Origin: Cerrena zonata
Lineage: Eukaryota; Basidiomycota; Agaricomycetes; Polyporales; Cerrenaceae
Reading direction: 5' to 3'
Length of the DNA: 64,000 nt
NCBI GenBank assembly: GCA_038087015.1
Contig: JASBNA010000014.1
Location: forward strand, 310,001 to 374,000
Both the position numbers and the translations under genes were made by a program. Shown here in pieces: positions 1 to 13,300 of the stretch (its first letter is position 1; every line of letters begins with the position of its first letter). The notes beneath the pieces are model-generated. The model had not been told where the DNA came from. It ran no database searches and worked only from the letters and a program-made list of their open reading frames with translations.

Positions 1-126
1 CTTTCCGTCTTCGATGTATTACGACGCGTGCCTAGGAGAGTTCTTATGGTTTTGAAGTTAAACGATTTAACTCGGTACGTATATCGGAATGAATACTCTT
101 ACTTTCGTAACTTACTATCTCTTGCA

Positions 127-554
127 GGAGTCTGGATTATGCCCTTGCGACAACTCACGCGAGCGTAAGTAGGAGTTATAGTATGACGTCACTGTGTTCT
201 TCTGAAAGCTCACTCTCTCACAGATGCGAGTATTCCTCATAACAGCCAAGTACTGTACACGAGCTGTCTGGCAAGATGATAAACGACGTATCAGTGCCGA
301 GATGTACCAGAGAGGGCTTCTCGGTGTGGTATATGACTACTTCACTAGTTGGTGGTACGTTATCAAAGTTCGATACTATGCAGTTTTCTTACGTCTGTCC
401 CAGGCGGTTCGAAACTTCCTACCGGGGGCTTATTCTCACTGAGACAGTCTTGGATATGCAAGCTCAGCTCGTGAAATGGAAGGCTTGGATGCGAGGATTA
501 CTGGTGCAGGGTGGTCTTCGAGGAGCACACGATGCTGCTGCTGGACTTGTCTAA
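127..554 (+). CDS. possible 3' exons of an unrecognised gene entering the window from the left
   Basis: An open frame of about 90 codons ends at 554, and splice-like signals lie upstream: a cttgcag acceptor at about 126, a gtaagt donor at about 164 and a ctctcacag acceptor near 223. The translated segment contains the stretch SVWYMTTSLVGGTLSK and ends in an alanine/glycine-rich tail. I do not recognise the family. It could be the 3' end of a gene starting outside the window or a chance ORF. No promoter or convincing start codon is visible. Confidence 0.22.
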
Positions 555-1108
555 TGACACTACCACGGTCCTTCACGATACATGGAGTATATTATTGAAA
601 TATATTACAGATTTCATAATCACAACGTACATGCTTCCACATGAGAGAAAAACAAGAACGCAGGTAACTGGTCAGAGAAAATTACTTCTTTTTGGCAAAC
701 AGGGAATCGATGGTGTCCACGTGTTGTTTCAATATCTGCCACTGTCGCACAACGTTAAGGAGACTTAGTATCCGTTGGACCTGAAGTTACTTACCTGTTC
801 TAAACTAAGAGAAATACCTTTCTTTCCTGGCAGATGCTCGCCATCTTTGGTGTAGAATTCGCGGATATCAAGGAAAGTGACCCCTATAATACAATGTCAA
901 CATCATTATCCAGCCACATTCGGGATTCTCAATATACCTTTGAATTCGCGGACAGTCGCTCTTCGCTTGTTGGATAAGTCAATATACTTCCCTCCCTCAT
1001 TATCGGATTTGACAGTGGAGTTTCCAGTTTCGGGCTCATTGTTGTCTGTGTTCTTCACGACTTTCTATATAACGGAGGAAGATGAGCAAGAAATATTGCA
1101 CAGACATG
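555..1108. other. intergenic, nothing recognised
   Basis: Short ORFs on both strands only. None has splice-consistent extensions or a recognisable motif. Confidence 0.5.
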
Positions 1109-1441
1109 TCAATCCCTTACCGCTTTCCCCTTATCTGTTTTCCGTTTTTTGGGAGCCGGCTCTTCGTCCTCCTCATCCTCTTCCTCGTCCTCATCTTCGT
1201 CGGCACGTTTCTTCGATTTTGATTTAGATAAAGATTTTGACTTCTGAAACATCATGGTAGGTTGAACATAATGATGTGACGATTTAGGGCGCGCAACACA
1301 AACCTGAACAGGGGCAGCCTTCTTAGACTTCGCGGATTTCTTCGCTATTGGCTCAGATTCTGCATCTGATGTTTCGACAGCAGATTCTTCTTCTTCAAAA
1401 TCCTCATTGTCACTGGGAGGTAGGATCGGGCGTTTGGCCAT
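1109..1441 (-). CDS. small hypothetical protein, acidic and lysine-rich, probably nuclear
   Basis: A 110-residue single-exon ORF beginning MAKRPILPPSDNEDFEEEES. It is low complexity throughout: an acidic N-terminus, a lysine/serine block (KKSAKSKKAAP), a second KSKS tract, then an uninterrupted Asp/Glu run followed by PAPKKRKTDKGK, which has the form of a classical basic nuclear localisation signal. The alternation of acidic and basic blocks resembles chromatin-associated or nucleolar proteins, but there is no folded domain to name. The ordered start, the good bias and the absence of a competing ORF make it a plausible gene. Composition alone could also produce such an ORF by chance. Confidence 0.45.
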   Translation of the reverse strand: MAKRPILPPSDNEDFEEEESAVETSDAESEPIAKKSAKSKKAAPVQVCVARPKSSHHYVQPTMMFQKSKSLSKSKSKKRADEDEDEEEDEEDEEPAPKKRKTDKGKAVRD

Positions 1442-2443
1442 GTCGTATTTAGAGATAGAATCGCAAGGTGGTGGTTAACGTTCAACAGGCCGGGCCCTTC
1501 GTTTTCGTAATAGGTCTCACGCGTCTGTCGAAGACGCGTCCTATTTAAGACACGCTTGTGTGATTTGTTTACGCGTTGTTTACGCGTCCTCATCACGCGC
1601 TGTCTAATTTGAAGAGACCTCGTCGTCCGTACTTTCCTGACCACCAATGACTGTGATTCTTGATGTCTCTGGTGACTATCTTCATGACGAGAGCGTTAAA
1701 CGTACAGTGCTTGGATGTCTATAAGTTGAAAACACTGTGAGTTTTCAGCACAGACTCGGAACACTCTCGCTATCCTGATTAATGACTAATGATTCCTGAG
1801 ACTCGCTGGCCTTCTTAACGATCAGGTTTGTGCAGTACCACTCGTATGCTTAACTTGCGCTCAACTGAAGGATTTCGTACAAATCCACACTTGTAGAGAG
1901 TGCGCTCACATCATGATTCAGACCAAGAGAATTTTTGCAATTCATCCCTTACCGTTTCAAGTTACATAACGTGCAAAGGCAATTCCGTGCACGAGGTCAC
2001 ACTGTCTTTCTCACCAGCAGAAGATTCAATATTCAAGCACACTAATGATCACATCCTTCACATACGGGATGCATATGGAGTATGTCGATCATATGGCAGC
2101 ACCGTCATGCGATAAAGCGCTGGCGCTTCTACTGAGATCATTGGGTCTACCACATCTCTTCAGTTCCCCGAGATATTCCACCGAGCTATCATCTCGGAGC
2201 CTTTTCTTTCAATGCTCTATACATCTCTTGTGTTTGTTCGGCGGTTGCTACCTGTTACTACCCCTGAGACTCTCTCATAGACAGCCGGATAATGTACTTC
2301 ATGTTCCGCAGAAGAGCCATGCATCTCCCGGTCCGCCATAATTCCCGACGAACCAGAACAGAGACAAATTGTCGTCATAGTCTCTGCGCGATGGCTCCCG
2401 TATCACACGGCTACGGGCGAAATGGATTATGATTTTCGTATTG

Positions 2444-2463
2444 TAAGGATCTTGTGATCCTTA
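2444..2463. repeat. perfect 8-bp inverted repeat with 4-nt loop
   Basis: The arm TAAGGATC (2444-2451) and its reverse complement GATCCTTA (2456-2463) are separated by TTGT. It lies about 190 bp upstream of the GH43 start codon, so it could be a binding site for a dimeric regulator or a chance palindrome. Confidence 0.5.
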
Positions 2464-2595
2464 TTACACCTCTGGTTTCCTGTAGATGTCGATCTGGACA
2501 TTGGATCAACAGACCATGCACATACGGACCGAATATCAACAGAGGTATTCCGGTGACATGAAGCATGATTCGAGTTCGTTTCCTACCCAACGAGG

Positions 2596-2603
2596 TTTAA
2601 ATA
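2596..2603 (+). promoter_or_regulatory. TATA-like element of the GH43 gene
   Basis: TTTAAATA lies 53 bp before the ATG at 2656, followed by a pyrimidine-rich stretch (gatttctcgtcctc) typical of fungal transcription starts. Confidence 0.45.
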
Positions 2604-2655
2604 CCAAGCAGACGATTTCTCGTCCTCAGGTCCGACTTACACATCCGAGATCGAC

Positions 2656-3934
2656 ATGATTCGCTTTTCCTTCTTCTTGGGTCTCTTGTCCGCTGCTACC
2701 CTCCTACTCACTACCCGAGCAGCCCCACTCTGGGATGTAGAAACCAAGTCGCCGATTGTAGCACCCGACGCGTTCAAGAGAGCTCTTAACGTTCCATACG
2801 TGTTTACCGCATTCACTTCGGTATCAGAGTCGAACCTTTATGTGTACACATCCCAAGATGGCACCAATTTCAACCTCCTCAAGGGCCCGGCGTATACACC
2901 ACCAACGGGGCTCATCAGGGATCCCAGTGTCATTCTCCACACCGAGTAAGAAACCATGTTCCAGAGTATCTGCTTTGAGTAACAACTTATTCCCCACACA
3001 GTGGTCTATACTATATTGCATGTAAGATTATGTTAACTTCCTCAAATTATCGTTCTCTGAGATGGCCTAGACACGACTGATTGGACCGGGACCAACTTTG
3101 CCATTGCTGTACGTATTTGTATTCCGCGGCCTCTCCATAGTCTCTCATCCTACGCTTGGATATACAGAAAAGTGCCGACCTCCTCACTTGGACTCTAGTC
3201 ACAACTGTACAGACATCTTCTTCTCTGATCACTCCTGACAACACTTGGGCCCCAGTAAGCAGATTCGATTCCTATGTATATTCTCGACGATAAGTGCTGA
3301 CGACCCTGACGATAGGAATTCTTCAAGGATCCTAACACGGGAAAGATCAATATTATCGTATCGCTTTCGACGGGTTCATATGGTCCTTTCCTGCCATACG
3401 TGTTCACAGCAAATGATAACTCCCTCACCTCGTGGTCCGGTCCTGTCGTTATGTCCGGCATTTCCAACGCTGGTTTAGGTTATATTGACAGCTTCCCTGT
3501 CTTCTTCAAGTCTGTCTCTCCCAAACCATTCCAATTTGCTGTCAGTACTAACATCACTATTTTCACAGTGGAAAGTATCACTTGTTTACCAAGGCGGAGT
3601 CCAATGGCCAAAAGCACGTTGAGCATGCGGTTGCCAACTCTCTCACAGGCCCGTATCAATTCGCCCAGACAGGTGATTTTGCTGGCTGGGGTCAGGCTGA
3701 AGGACCTTGTATCACTACTCTTCCCGATGGAACATTCCGATTGTACGACCCTTGTTCCTTGCATCTTTCTCGTACAATTCTAACCTTCTATTCCTTAGGT
3801 ATGCTGATGGTTATAGCTCTGGGAAGTACATCTACTCGGACTCTAAGGATCTGTACAACTGGTCTGCATTCCAGGTGCTTCCCGGGGGACTCAGTGGCTT
3901 CGTAAGACATGGAACGGTACTACACCAACGTTGA
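2656..3934 (+). CDS. secreted glycoside hydrolase family 43 (arabinosidase-like)
   Basis: Seven exons can be assembled (2656-2945, 3002-3021, 3071-3108, 3168-3254, 3316-3509, 3569-3742, 3799-3934). Together they give an exact 312-codon frame ending RHGTVLHQR. The N-terminus is a signal peptide (hydrophobic LGLLSAATLLLTTRA), so the enzyme is exported. The five-bladed propeller family is indicated by GLIRDPSVILHTDGLYYIAY and NTWAPEFFKDP. GYIDSFPVFF would supply the Asp that tunes the acid, AEGPCI the general-acid Glu, and FVRHGTVL is the usual terminal strand. Family members cleave arabinose side chains or arabinan from plant cell walls; the substrate cannot be told from sequence. The second exon is only 20 nt. 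Family assignment is firm, activity is inferred. Confidence 0.85.
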
Positions 3935-4373
3935 ACTTTCACGGAGATATTGATGATGATCTAAATACTACGGAATACCTTGCATCACAGCCGATACCAT
4001 TGTCAATTACGGTAGCATGTAGTACTAGTATTTGGCATGCAAACAATCGAATGTACGCTGTCCTTGGCAGTGACAATACTAACTGGTGTATTGAAGTTTA
4101 TAAGTATAGACAATGACCTCATCATTAACGAATGGCGTAACTATATGCCTTTATGAGATTACATATGTGGGAAAGTATTGTAATACTCCTAATAGGGAAA
4201 CCCCCTTCACCCTTCCGCGTAAGCTGCCACTGCATTTAGTACTAATACTTGTTTTCACATTCTTACTCCCATTACTCCTCACACATACTTTGAGTTTTCA
4301 TTTGATTCAGGATTTTGTTCACAAGAAGTGACTGGTAGAAACTACTATCCTCCTCCGACTCTGTCTATCAGCA
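3935..4373. other. intergenic between GH43 and TOM1
   Basis: AT-rich spacer holding the 3' flank of the GH43 gene and the promoter of the HECT ligase. A T-rich stretch with tttgagttttcatttgattcag lies just before the ligase start. No gene seen. Confidence 0.5.
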
Positions 4374-7300
4374 ATGAGGATAGCACAGAAGTCGAAAAAG
4401 GTCTCACCTCCGGTACGCGACCCCGAATATGTTTCCGGACGCTGTCTAATTGCATGCTACAGCTGCCTCAGGTGGTTGAGTTTATGGAAAGAATACTTGT
4501 TACGCCAACTGAACAACTCGCCGATGTCTTAAGCCAAATCGACTCCTGGAAATGGCCGCGTTCTGATCTACACTCTTGGATCAAAGTCTTGAACAAACTG
4601 GACGAAGTACTCGAACATATAATCCACGAGTATGAGATCGACAAGATACAGAAACAGGACTTCACCCCGTCAACAAAAAGGACTATATGCGAGATCTTGC
4701 GTTTCGAAAGACTCCTTTTGGAAAACTCTACGAACCGAAAGACGTTCAACTCGTATGATGTATGTTTCGTTCTTTGTGCGGTATATCGTCTGTGCTTATA
4801 TACCCTCCCCAGCGTCTTCACAGCCTATTCCTGACATCCGATCTGGATGTCCTCATATTCGCATTGAACTTACTACTACGACCCGCTCAACAATACTCAG
4901 CCCAGCCTGCAGTCTTGCAAGCTCTGAATCTTTCCACGCCTCGTCTCACATCACTCGCCAAGAGATGGTCAAATCTACGAGAGTACGATCTGAATTTCTC
5001 GGATCTAGTAGGCAACAAAAGCAAAGAGGTTGCCGATAATCTCGCTCGAGATACTTGCACAGTTCATTTCTCATTCTACCCCAAAGACAGCCAGGAGTCG
5101 TCAAAGGAAAAGGAAAAGGCACCCGCCGCTGAAACTGATCCTTCTGACTCCTCGGTACTTCAGACACCAAAGAAAGGAGCCTCTGCCGGACCCAGTGCCC
5201 CTGGGCCTTCGACAGGCTCAGTCGTTGTCCACATTGACAGTCAAACCATTGAGTCGAGATCGGTTATGACAGTTCTTGCCGAAGCTATTGAGACATATTC
5301 CATCCCTGAGGGCGAAAGGTTTGAATTACTTTGTCGCATTCGTGCGGCCAAAGCTCTCATTCCTGAAAATGTCGAAATTCGCGAGAAGCTTGTCACAATC
5401 CGTCTCCTCTCAACGGCTATCTTTGCGCACACTCATACAGAGAGCCAAGCGCTATCGTCTCTCTTCATCCACGAACCTGATCTCGTGCCCCATATTGCTG
5501 AACTCCTCCAACTCGACAAAGGGATTGACGTTCAGATCCAGACAGCTTCCGTAATGGCGCTTGATGCACTTTGTCGATATAAGAGCAAGATACAAGAAGT
5601 CCTCACAGCAGTGAATGCCGGTGTGAACCACGGCATCCTCATGGCTCTGCTTCGAAAGGCCATCTCACAGGTGGCGGATCCTGAGTCCAATATTCCTCAG
5701 CCATTTGTTGAAGGTCTCGTTGCGTTTGTGACCTTCATAGCCACCCATGCATCAGGAGGTAACATGGTTGTCGGTGCCGGGCTTGTTCCTCTACTCGTAC
5801 AGATTATCGAGAACCGTCTGCCACAACGACTGTATGTTGTCTCGAAAGCAATGCAACTGGTTGACAACGTTCTGTACGGTTACACAAACGCTTTCCAACT
5901 CTACTGTAACGCTCGTGGAGTTGATGTGCTTGTAAGCAGAATAGAGGTATGTTAAACAATTTCTGTTTGTCAGAACAACTAACAATCTTCAATATAGCAT
6001 GAAGTTGACTTAGATCTAGACGAATGTGGCGAGGATAAAGCTGGTGCTGAGGTATCAGTGCCATTTGGTATGTGAACACGTTGATGGCTTATGTTGACGT
6101 GCTAATCCGTTGAACAGGCAAGATTTCTGTCGCGCGTGCGGCTGTTCTCAAACATATCCTGCGGTCTATGCATCGCATGATGCAGTCTTCCGGATCAAGC
6201 GAAGGTCTTCGTGGTCTCCTAGATTCCTCGTTGTTGCGATCTGTGAAGAAGGTCTTGGAGAACCGAGACGTCTTCGGGCCCAGTGTCCTTCCAATCGGTA
6301 AGCCGTCTTGCGAAGTGCGGACGTGACCCATTAACAATGTAATTGTAGCCATCAACATTATGGCTACGTTCGTTCATAACGAACCAACATGTTTGAACGT
6401 TCTTCAAGAAGCTGGTCTCCCAGAGGCATTCTACCAAGTGGTCGAATCGGGTCTAGAGCCCGTGATTGAGGTAATAACATCGGTGTTATGTCCGGCCATT
6501 TGCTAATATTTGATGAAGGTCATACAATCAATCCCCAATGCCCTTGGTGCTCTGTGTTTAAACCAATCAGGGCTCGATCAACTCAATGCACGGCCGACTA
6601 TCCTACCCGGATTCTTCTCCATTTTTATTTCCGAGCGTCACCAACGTGTTTTGCAGGAGAAGGAGAACGCTGTTCTCATTGGCACTTCCATCGAAGAGCT
6701 TCTTCGACATCATCCGACCTTGAAGGCACCTATTTTCGACACCATCAAATTGACTCTAGAGAAGATTGAGACGCTCGGGAAGGACTTCGTGGTTCCTGAC
6801 GAAATCAAACAGTGGTACACATTGCAACCTATTACATCTCCCTCTGCGACTACTTCGACATCCGTCCCCGCTTCGGGTGACCATGACATCGAGATGTCGG
6901 AGGCAGAACCACTGCAAGCGACCCAGCTTCCTTCGCAGTTACCCACCAGCAATGATGAGGTCACTCCAGAAGACGATCCCTGGGCTAAGCAACATGACAA
7001 CAAGATCGTTTCTTACATCGATGTATTCGGCAAGGTATGTGATAATTAACCATCTGTATACACCAATTTTACTGATGCATTCTATTAGTTCCTCGAAGGC
7101 TTCTTTCAGCATATCCCTCACTGTCGAGAATTCGTCACAAACACGGATGGCCTCCAACGCATTGGACGATTGACAGCGTTGTCATGTATTCCGTATGACT
7201 TCCCCAACAGCATCGCGTCAGATTCCATAGTCCAAGTCATTCGGACGATGGTAGAATCCGAAACAACAACGACCGCGCTTTGGTTGATCTCTTTGGTCAA

Positions 7301-10300
7301 CGAGTCTCTAGAGGAAACTAAGGACCTCCGAGAACCTTCCGGCAAACCAAAAATGCAGCAATTGCTCGACGATTGTGGTACGTTAGATCCTTGTGTATAT
7401 AGATTGAAGTGTACTCAGCATCTACAGGAGGTGACGCAGAGAAGGCTAACGAGCGATTCAGAAAATTGGTGACATTGCATGTTCGAATCACCCTTCTGTC
7501 TGATATCTATGCAACTGCTGGTTATCAAGGGCGTGCGACGATCACTCTTCTACAGCATATTGTCAGCAGCGACTCCAAGGAAATACTCTTCAACCTAGGA
7601 TCGTTGCACCGCCAATATATGTGGGACAATATTCGTCTCAAAGATGATCCTATTTTCACCAAGGCAGTCATCCCCAATCCGGAAAGTTGGGATACCATAT
7701 TACCCCCAAGTCTCCTTCCCCCTACGCCTCGCTCTTCAGGACCTACCCCAACCGCTGCGGGTACTGGGTCGTCCACGAATGGTTTGACGGAAGACTCTGT
7801 TGGTGGTACTACATCAACGTCTTCGGCATCTAAGGAAAAGACGTCAAAGGAGGATGGACCGCTTGAGCACAATGCAAGAGCATTGAAGCACATGTCGACA
7901 CAAGTACCCAACGCACTTACCGCCCTCTTCCAATGTTTGTCATTCTCGTCATGTGTCTACCTTCAGTACTAATCCTTCCATTCAGCGATCGTCCGCCTAT
8001 TCCAGATGAGACGTACACCTGATTCTACACAGAAGCAAGCCATCTTCAATGGCGCCAACATCATAGCTTCCATCATCATCCACCATCTCGAAGATCGAGA
8101 ATGCGGTATGTATATCTCATTTTAACAGTAGCTATTTATATAACTTAACCTCACACTAGATAACAAACTGTCGCGTCTGGCCTACCATGCCGTAGTGTTG
8201 GGCCTAACTGCTCTCTTGTTATTCGAAGGTACGAGGCTTTGCATGGTATGATCAATTTGAACTCAGGTTTTCTTTACAGATCGCGGTAGTCAGAAATCCA
8301 TCTTCACCCTCGTTTTTCACGCATTCTATCGCAAGGGTGGTATCGAAGCCATCGTGAGGCTTTGCAAGTATTTCGTCGAGAGCGAAGAAGCCATTTCAGA
8401 GATCAAACCCGATGATCGTACTGAGACACAGACGCAAGAGCTCGTTCACGCACACGGCGGACTGAAGGTCGTGCTCCACGTGCTCCATCCGATGATCATG
8501 GCCAAACCTCTGCTCGAATCAACACAAACCATTCTTCTCAACACACCTGACAAGAAGGAGACCGATCCTGATTATTTCGAGCCTCACAACTTTGTGATAC
8601 GACTCAGAGTTGCAGTCATTCCTCTTCTCCGTGACCTTTGGCAAGCTCCTTGGCTTGTCTCTGTTCCTCTTAGTGTCACAAAGTCTGTCGTCCAAATAGT
8701 GCTGGAGCTTCTGAATGCCGAAGGCGAAATCAAGGAGTCTGCGCCCGAAGGTGGTAATGGTATATTACCCAACCTTGCTCATCTTGCCCTGCCGACTCGC
8801 GCAGTGGTACCCGATGACACTCGGATTCGTCAGCTTTTGGATATGGGTTTCCCTCGCTCAGCAGCTGAACGAGCTCTTGTCCGTACTCGAAATAACGTGA
8901 ATGCTGCCGCTGAACTCCTCCTCGCACAACCATTCCCATTTGCTCCAGATCCTCCAGCACAACCAGATGAACCTGTCCCTGTCCCTGCACCCGTGGCGAC
9001 TGCGGACGCAAACCCTGAATTAGCGGCTGGACCATCAAACATCGCACAATCGGATGAGGTTGCTCAACAAGATGATGGTGAACGATCCGCACATGATGAA
9101 CCGGTTACCGAGTCTGAACCTGCTGTAGTTGGAAAGAGTACAGAAGAATGGCTGAAAGAACTCAATGCCGCGAGGGAACCATTGAAAGAGGGTATCGGCC
9201 GACGCGCACTCACATTGGTTGACCAGCATCCTTCACTTGTCTTTGATATTCAAAGGCTATTCGTCGGTCCATCGAGTGGTTATAGGGCACAGTCCATCCA
9301 ATGCTTGCTTGCCGACATCAGATCTTTCTCGTCAGACGCATACGACCACCAAGAACACCCCTTAGCTGTCAGGTTCCGTCTCTTTGCTCTACTGCTTGGC
9401 GAACCTACTGCTTCACATTCATTGTCAAGCACAGATGCTGAACAGCTCATGACATTGCTTGTATCTCTCATTTTGTCGAAGCCTGGTGGAGAAGGCGATA
9501 TGTTCCTCAATGTCCCCAAATGGCTTGCGGCACACATGCTCGTCGCCGAAGCACTACTGATGATGGGTGAAGAACCCCGGTCGATAACTCTTCCCCAAGA
9601 AGGTCAGGAGGTCAAGAGAGCTGAGACGTTGCTAAGTGGTCCTTTGTACCCAGACGCGCGTGATACATTGTTCGATCTCTCTCTCCGCTTGGTTGGCACT
9701 CAACCATTGGGACGCGACGAGTTGCTGTCAGCCTTACGTTTGCTCATCCTTCTAACCCGTGACCCAAAGTACGCTGCTACGTTCTCCCAACGGAATGGAG
9801 TGGAATCACTCTTCCGATGTGTAAAGGCTGCAACTGCGGCTTCGAATGCCAGCGGCATACATTCATACGTTGCTATGATTATTCGACACGTCGTTGAAGA
9901 TCCGACAACTCTGCGACATATTATGAAGCAGGAAGTTAAACGATATTTCGCTAATCCTCGCAATCGGGTCGTAGAGGCACAGAACTACGTCCGTAGTTGT
10001 AGTTCAATGGCTCTTCGCGATCCCGAAATTTTCATTCAAGTCACAGAAGAGACTTGTCAGCTCATGCAACCCTTTGCTATCAACAAGACCATCAGCTTGA
10101 AGGATCCCAGCAAGCAGTCAGATCTACCGGCTCCAGGCAGTGGTTCTCATGATACCGCCGGTGACATGCAGGTTGATGAGACTCTAGCCCAGCCAGGTAT
10201 TTCGGACTCTCTAGAGACGACGGTCCATTTCATGATTTCGGAGTTGATGAGAACGGTCCGTAACGAGAGTGTTCCCGAACCAACTACAACCACGACTACC

Positions 10301-13300
10301 GAACAGACGCAAGACCACAAGCCTAGCTCATCCTCAACGGACCGGCCTTCTCAGCCTGGTGTTTCTACAGATGGTCAAACTTCTGTTACCAGGTTCGATG
10401 AAGAGGGTCGAATCTGGCTGGACAACACCGCAAAGAACGTTGATTTCGTGTACTCATGTTTCATCATGCAGTGTCTGACAGAACTTCTGTTCTCCTACGA
10501 CTCATGCAAGCTTGCGTTCCTGTCTTACAGTCCAAAGAAACGGTTGCACACACCCGCAAAAGAGTCTGGTGCTCGTCATAGGACGGCAGCACTTCAATTC
10601 CTCCTTACAGAACTGATTAACTTCGGCACGATCAATCCTCAAGTGTCTCCTGATGGCAAAAGGCAGATAATGCTCTGCAATTGGGCCATGTCGGTTATTG
10701 TCGCTCTCTGTGTTGACACCTTCCCCACACAAGATTCGAAGGATGTCCCATCCGATAGGGTCTCGGTTCGCAAGTTCGTCCTTGAGGCGATTAGCCGCGC
10801 CTTGAAGGATATCCCTCAATCGGACAATCTCGACTCGCGTTATGGTCGCCTACTTGCTCTAGCAGATCTTTGCCACCGATTGCTTTCTGTGCGGTTCAAT
10901 ATCGGTCCTCGAAGAAATAATGAAGATGCTCCAACACATCTAGCCAAGATCATGCTCGAGAAGAGTTTTGTCTCCACTCTCACCAATGTTTTAGCAGAGG
11001 TTGACCTTAACTATCCTCACATCAAAGCCGCTGTTGCTGGTATTCTACGCCCCCTCGAGTATCTGTAAGTTCTCTGTGTCATTCGCTATGGTATTTTCCA
11101 ATCAACTCATACTTTATCAGCACCAAGATTGCTATACGGATGAGTCGTGTTTCCGATAAGCACAAGGACACATTCGCAGAGGAACACGAGAGCATTGGCT
11201 CGGACGTATCAGACACCGACGAGGATGATGACATCGAAGGTCGTGAAGAGACTCCGGATCTCTATCGCAACTCTTCGCTTGGAATGTAAGTCGTAATGTC
11301 ACCCTTGACTTCAATGAGAACCTAACTATCTCTTTCTTGCGCTTCCAGGTATGGTGGGGTAAGTCTTGTAACTGTGATTTCTCAATTTCTTGGATAATAA
11401 GACTGTCGCAGGAAATGGAAGATGCCCATTATGGCTCCGATGACGAAATGGACGAGGATGAAGAAGAGGAAGATGATGACGTGGAGATGGATTACGGTGA
11501 CGAAACTGGTAGTGAGGATACATCTGCTTCGGATGAGGATGAGGATGATCTTGAGGCAGATCTTGAGGATGGAACAGGGGACTCAGAAGACGGTTGGCAC
11601 AATCACGTTGACGATGAAGGGGAAGATCTTGTTGAGAATGAAGGAATTCACGACGAAGATGGAGGTGACGAGGATGAAGACGAAGATGAAGACGATGGAG
11701 ATGAAGAGGTCATGTGGCAGGTTTGTGTTCCCGTCATAACTTCCTTGCATATGTTAATGTTTTTCTTCAGGACGTTAGGGTAGGAGAAGACGCAGCTGAT
11801 GAAGGAGGGGAGGATGTTGATGATGAACACAACGGTATGTTAATCGCAATTCAATACCTCATTATCTTAACCTAGTCGATCAAGGTACCATTCCTATTAT
11901 GACGGCCGACCTGGAGGAGGAAGGCGATATTTCTGAAGCAGACGAGTAAGTGCCTAAATAATACAATATTCTTGAATACTCAAGTTAGCTGTTCAGATTC
12001 GACGATCTTGGTATCTTGGATCTCGCTCAGGAACCACCTGCGGCAGCTGGTGTGTTTGTTGGCGAGGCTGAACCTTTCAATATGTTCGGTGATGGGTTCA
12101 CCGACGCGAACGCCAGAGATGCACCTCAGTTGTTCTGGCAAGGATCCATGCGGAACTCAAGACGTAGGGAGGGTAAGCGATGATCGTATACATGAACGAT
12201 AATATGTAACTGATGTATGTTCAGACGGGCTAGAAAATCTCTTCGGCCTTGGAAGAGCACGTCAAACACCTACAGGACCTACCCCCGAAGCCGCCGTACA
12301 CCCGTTGCTCCTTGACCCTTCATCTGCCGCTGGCAGAGCAGCAAATGGCTCGAGGACTGCCCGTAGAATTCATCGTGGTGCTATCTCTGGCATCCCGCAA
12401 GGCTTATTGCAAAGCCTCGAGAATGCCATTGGTGGTGGGCCTGCCGGAACCCTCAATCTCTTCCACCAGCTCATCGCCCAAGGAAGAAACGGAGGAGAGA
12501 CCATCCGAATCGACCTTCCACACGCTAATCTTTTGCCCCCTTTCATGCACCGTCACGGACGTCATGGTATCTCTGCATCTATCCGCGTCGAGAGAGCTCC
12601 TAGAAGCGGTGACCGACACGATCATCGTAACTTTGAACCACTCGTCACTTTGCAACGATGGGCCGAGGAGGTGAAAACCTTGTATGGCAAATTTGAACAG
12701 GATCGTCTTACGAAGCTCGGCAAACACGTCGTGTTAGCCCTGATGCCCGCAGCTATCGAAGCAGTGAAGCAAGCTAAGGAAGAGGAAGAGAAGGAGGCAC
12801 AGAAAAGACGTGAACTCGAGGCTAAAGCAGCAGCAGAAGCACAGGCAGCACAAGAAGCAGAGGAGGCTGAACGGGTCAAGCAGGAAGCTCTCAAGGCAGA
12901 AGAAGCTGCTCGAGCAGCGGAAGAGGCTGCACGATTGGCTCTGGAAACGGCTGTTCCTGAAGCAGAGGAACAGTCACCTGACGCTGATGCAGAAATGGGA
13001 GATGTACAAGGCGAATCTTTGTCCGCAGCGGAAACAGCTGAGCCAGGATCATCAACGGCAGTCGAGGTTTCAAGTGATGTACAGCAAGCACCTGCCGAAG
13101 CTGGTCCTTCAACTGAACCTCAACGTGTAACTGTGATGATTCACGGAAATCCTGTTGATATTACAGACACTGGCATCGATCCCGAGTTCCTGGAAGCTCT
13201 ACCCGATGATATGCGTGAGGAGGTTCTCAACCAGCATGTTAGAGATCAACGAGCTGCAAGGGTAGAGAGACCCGCCGATTCTCACATTAGCCCCGAATTC

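Larger units (their letters stand above)
1442..2655. other. intergenic and GH43 upstream region
   Basis: About 1.2 kb without a supportable gene. ORFs at 1900-2115 and 2045-2341 overlap each other and show nothing recognisable. It contains a short perfect palindrome (2444-2463) and a TATA-like element just before the GH43 start. Confidence 0.5.

Noticed and set aside
1345..1647. Second minus-strand ORF overlapping the acidic protein
   Set aside because: Different frame, Arg/Thr-rich, no recognisable features; likely a shadow of 1109-1441.
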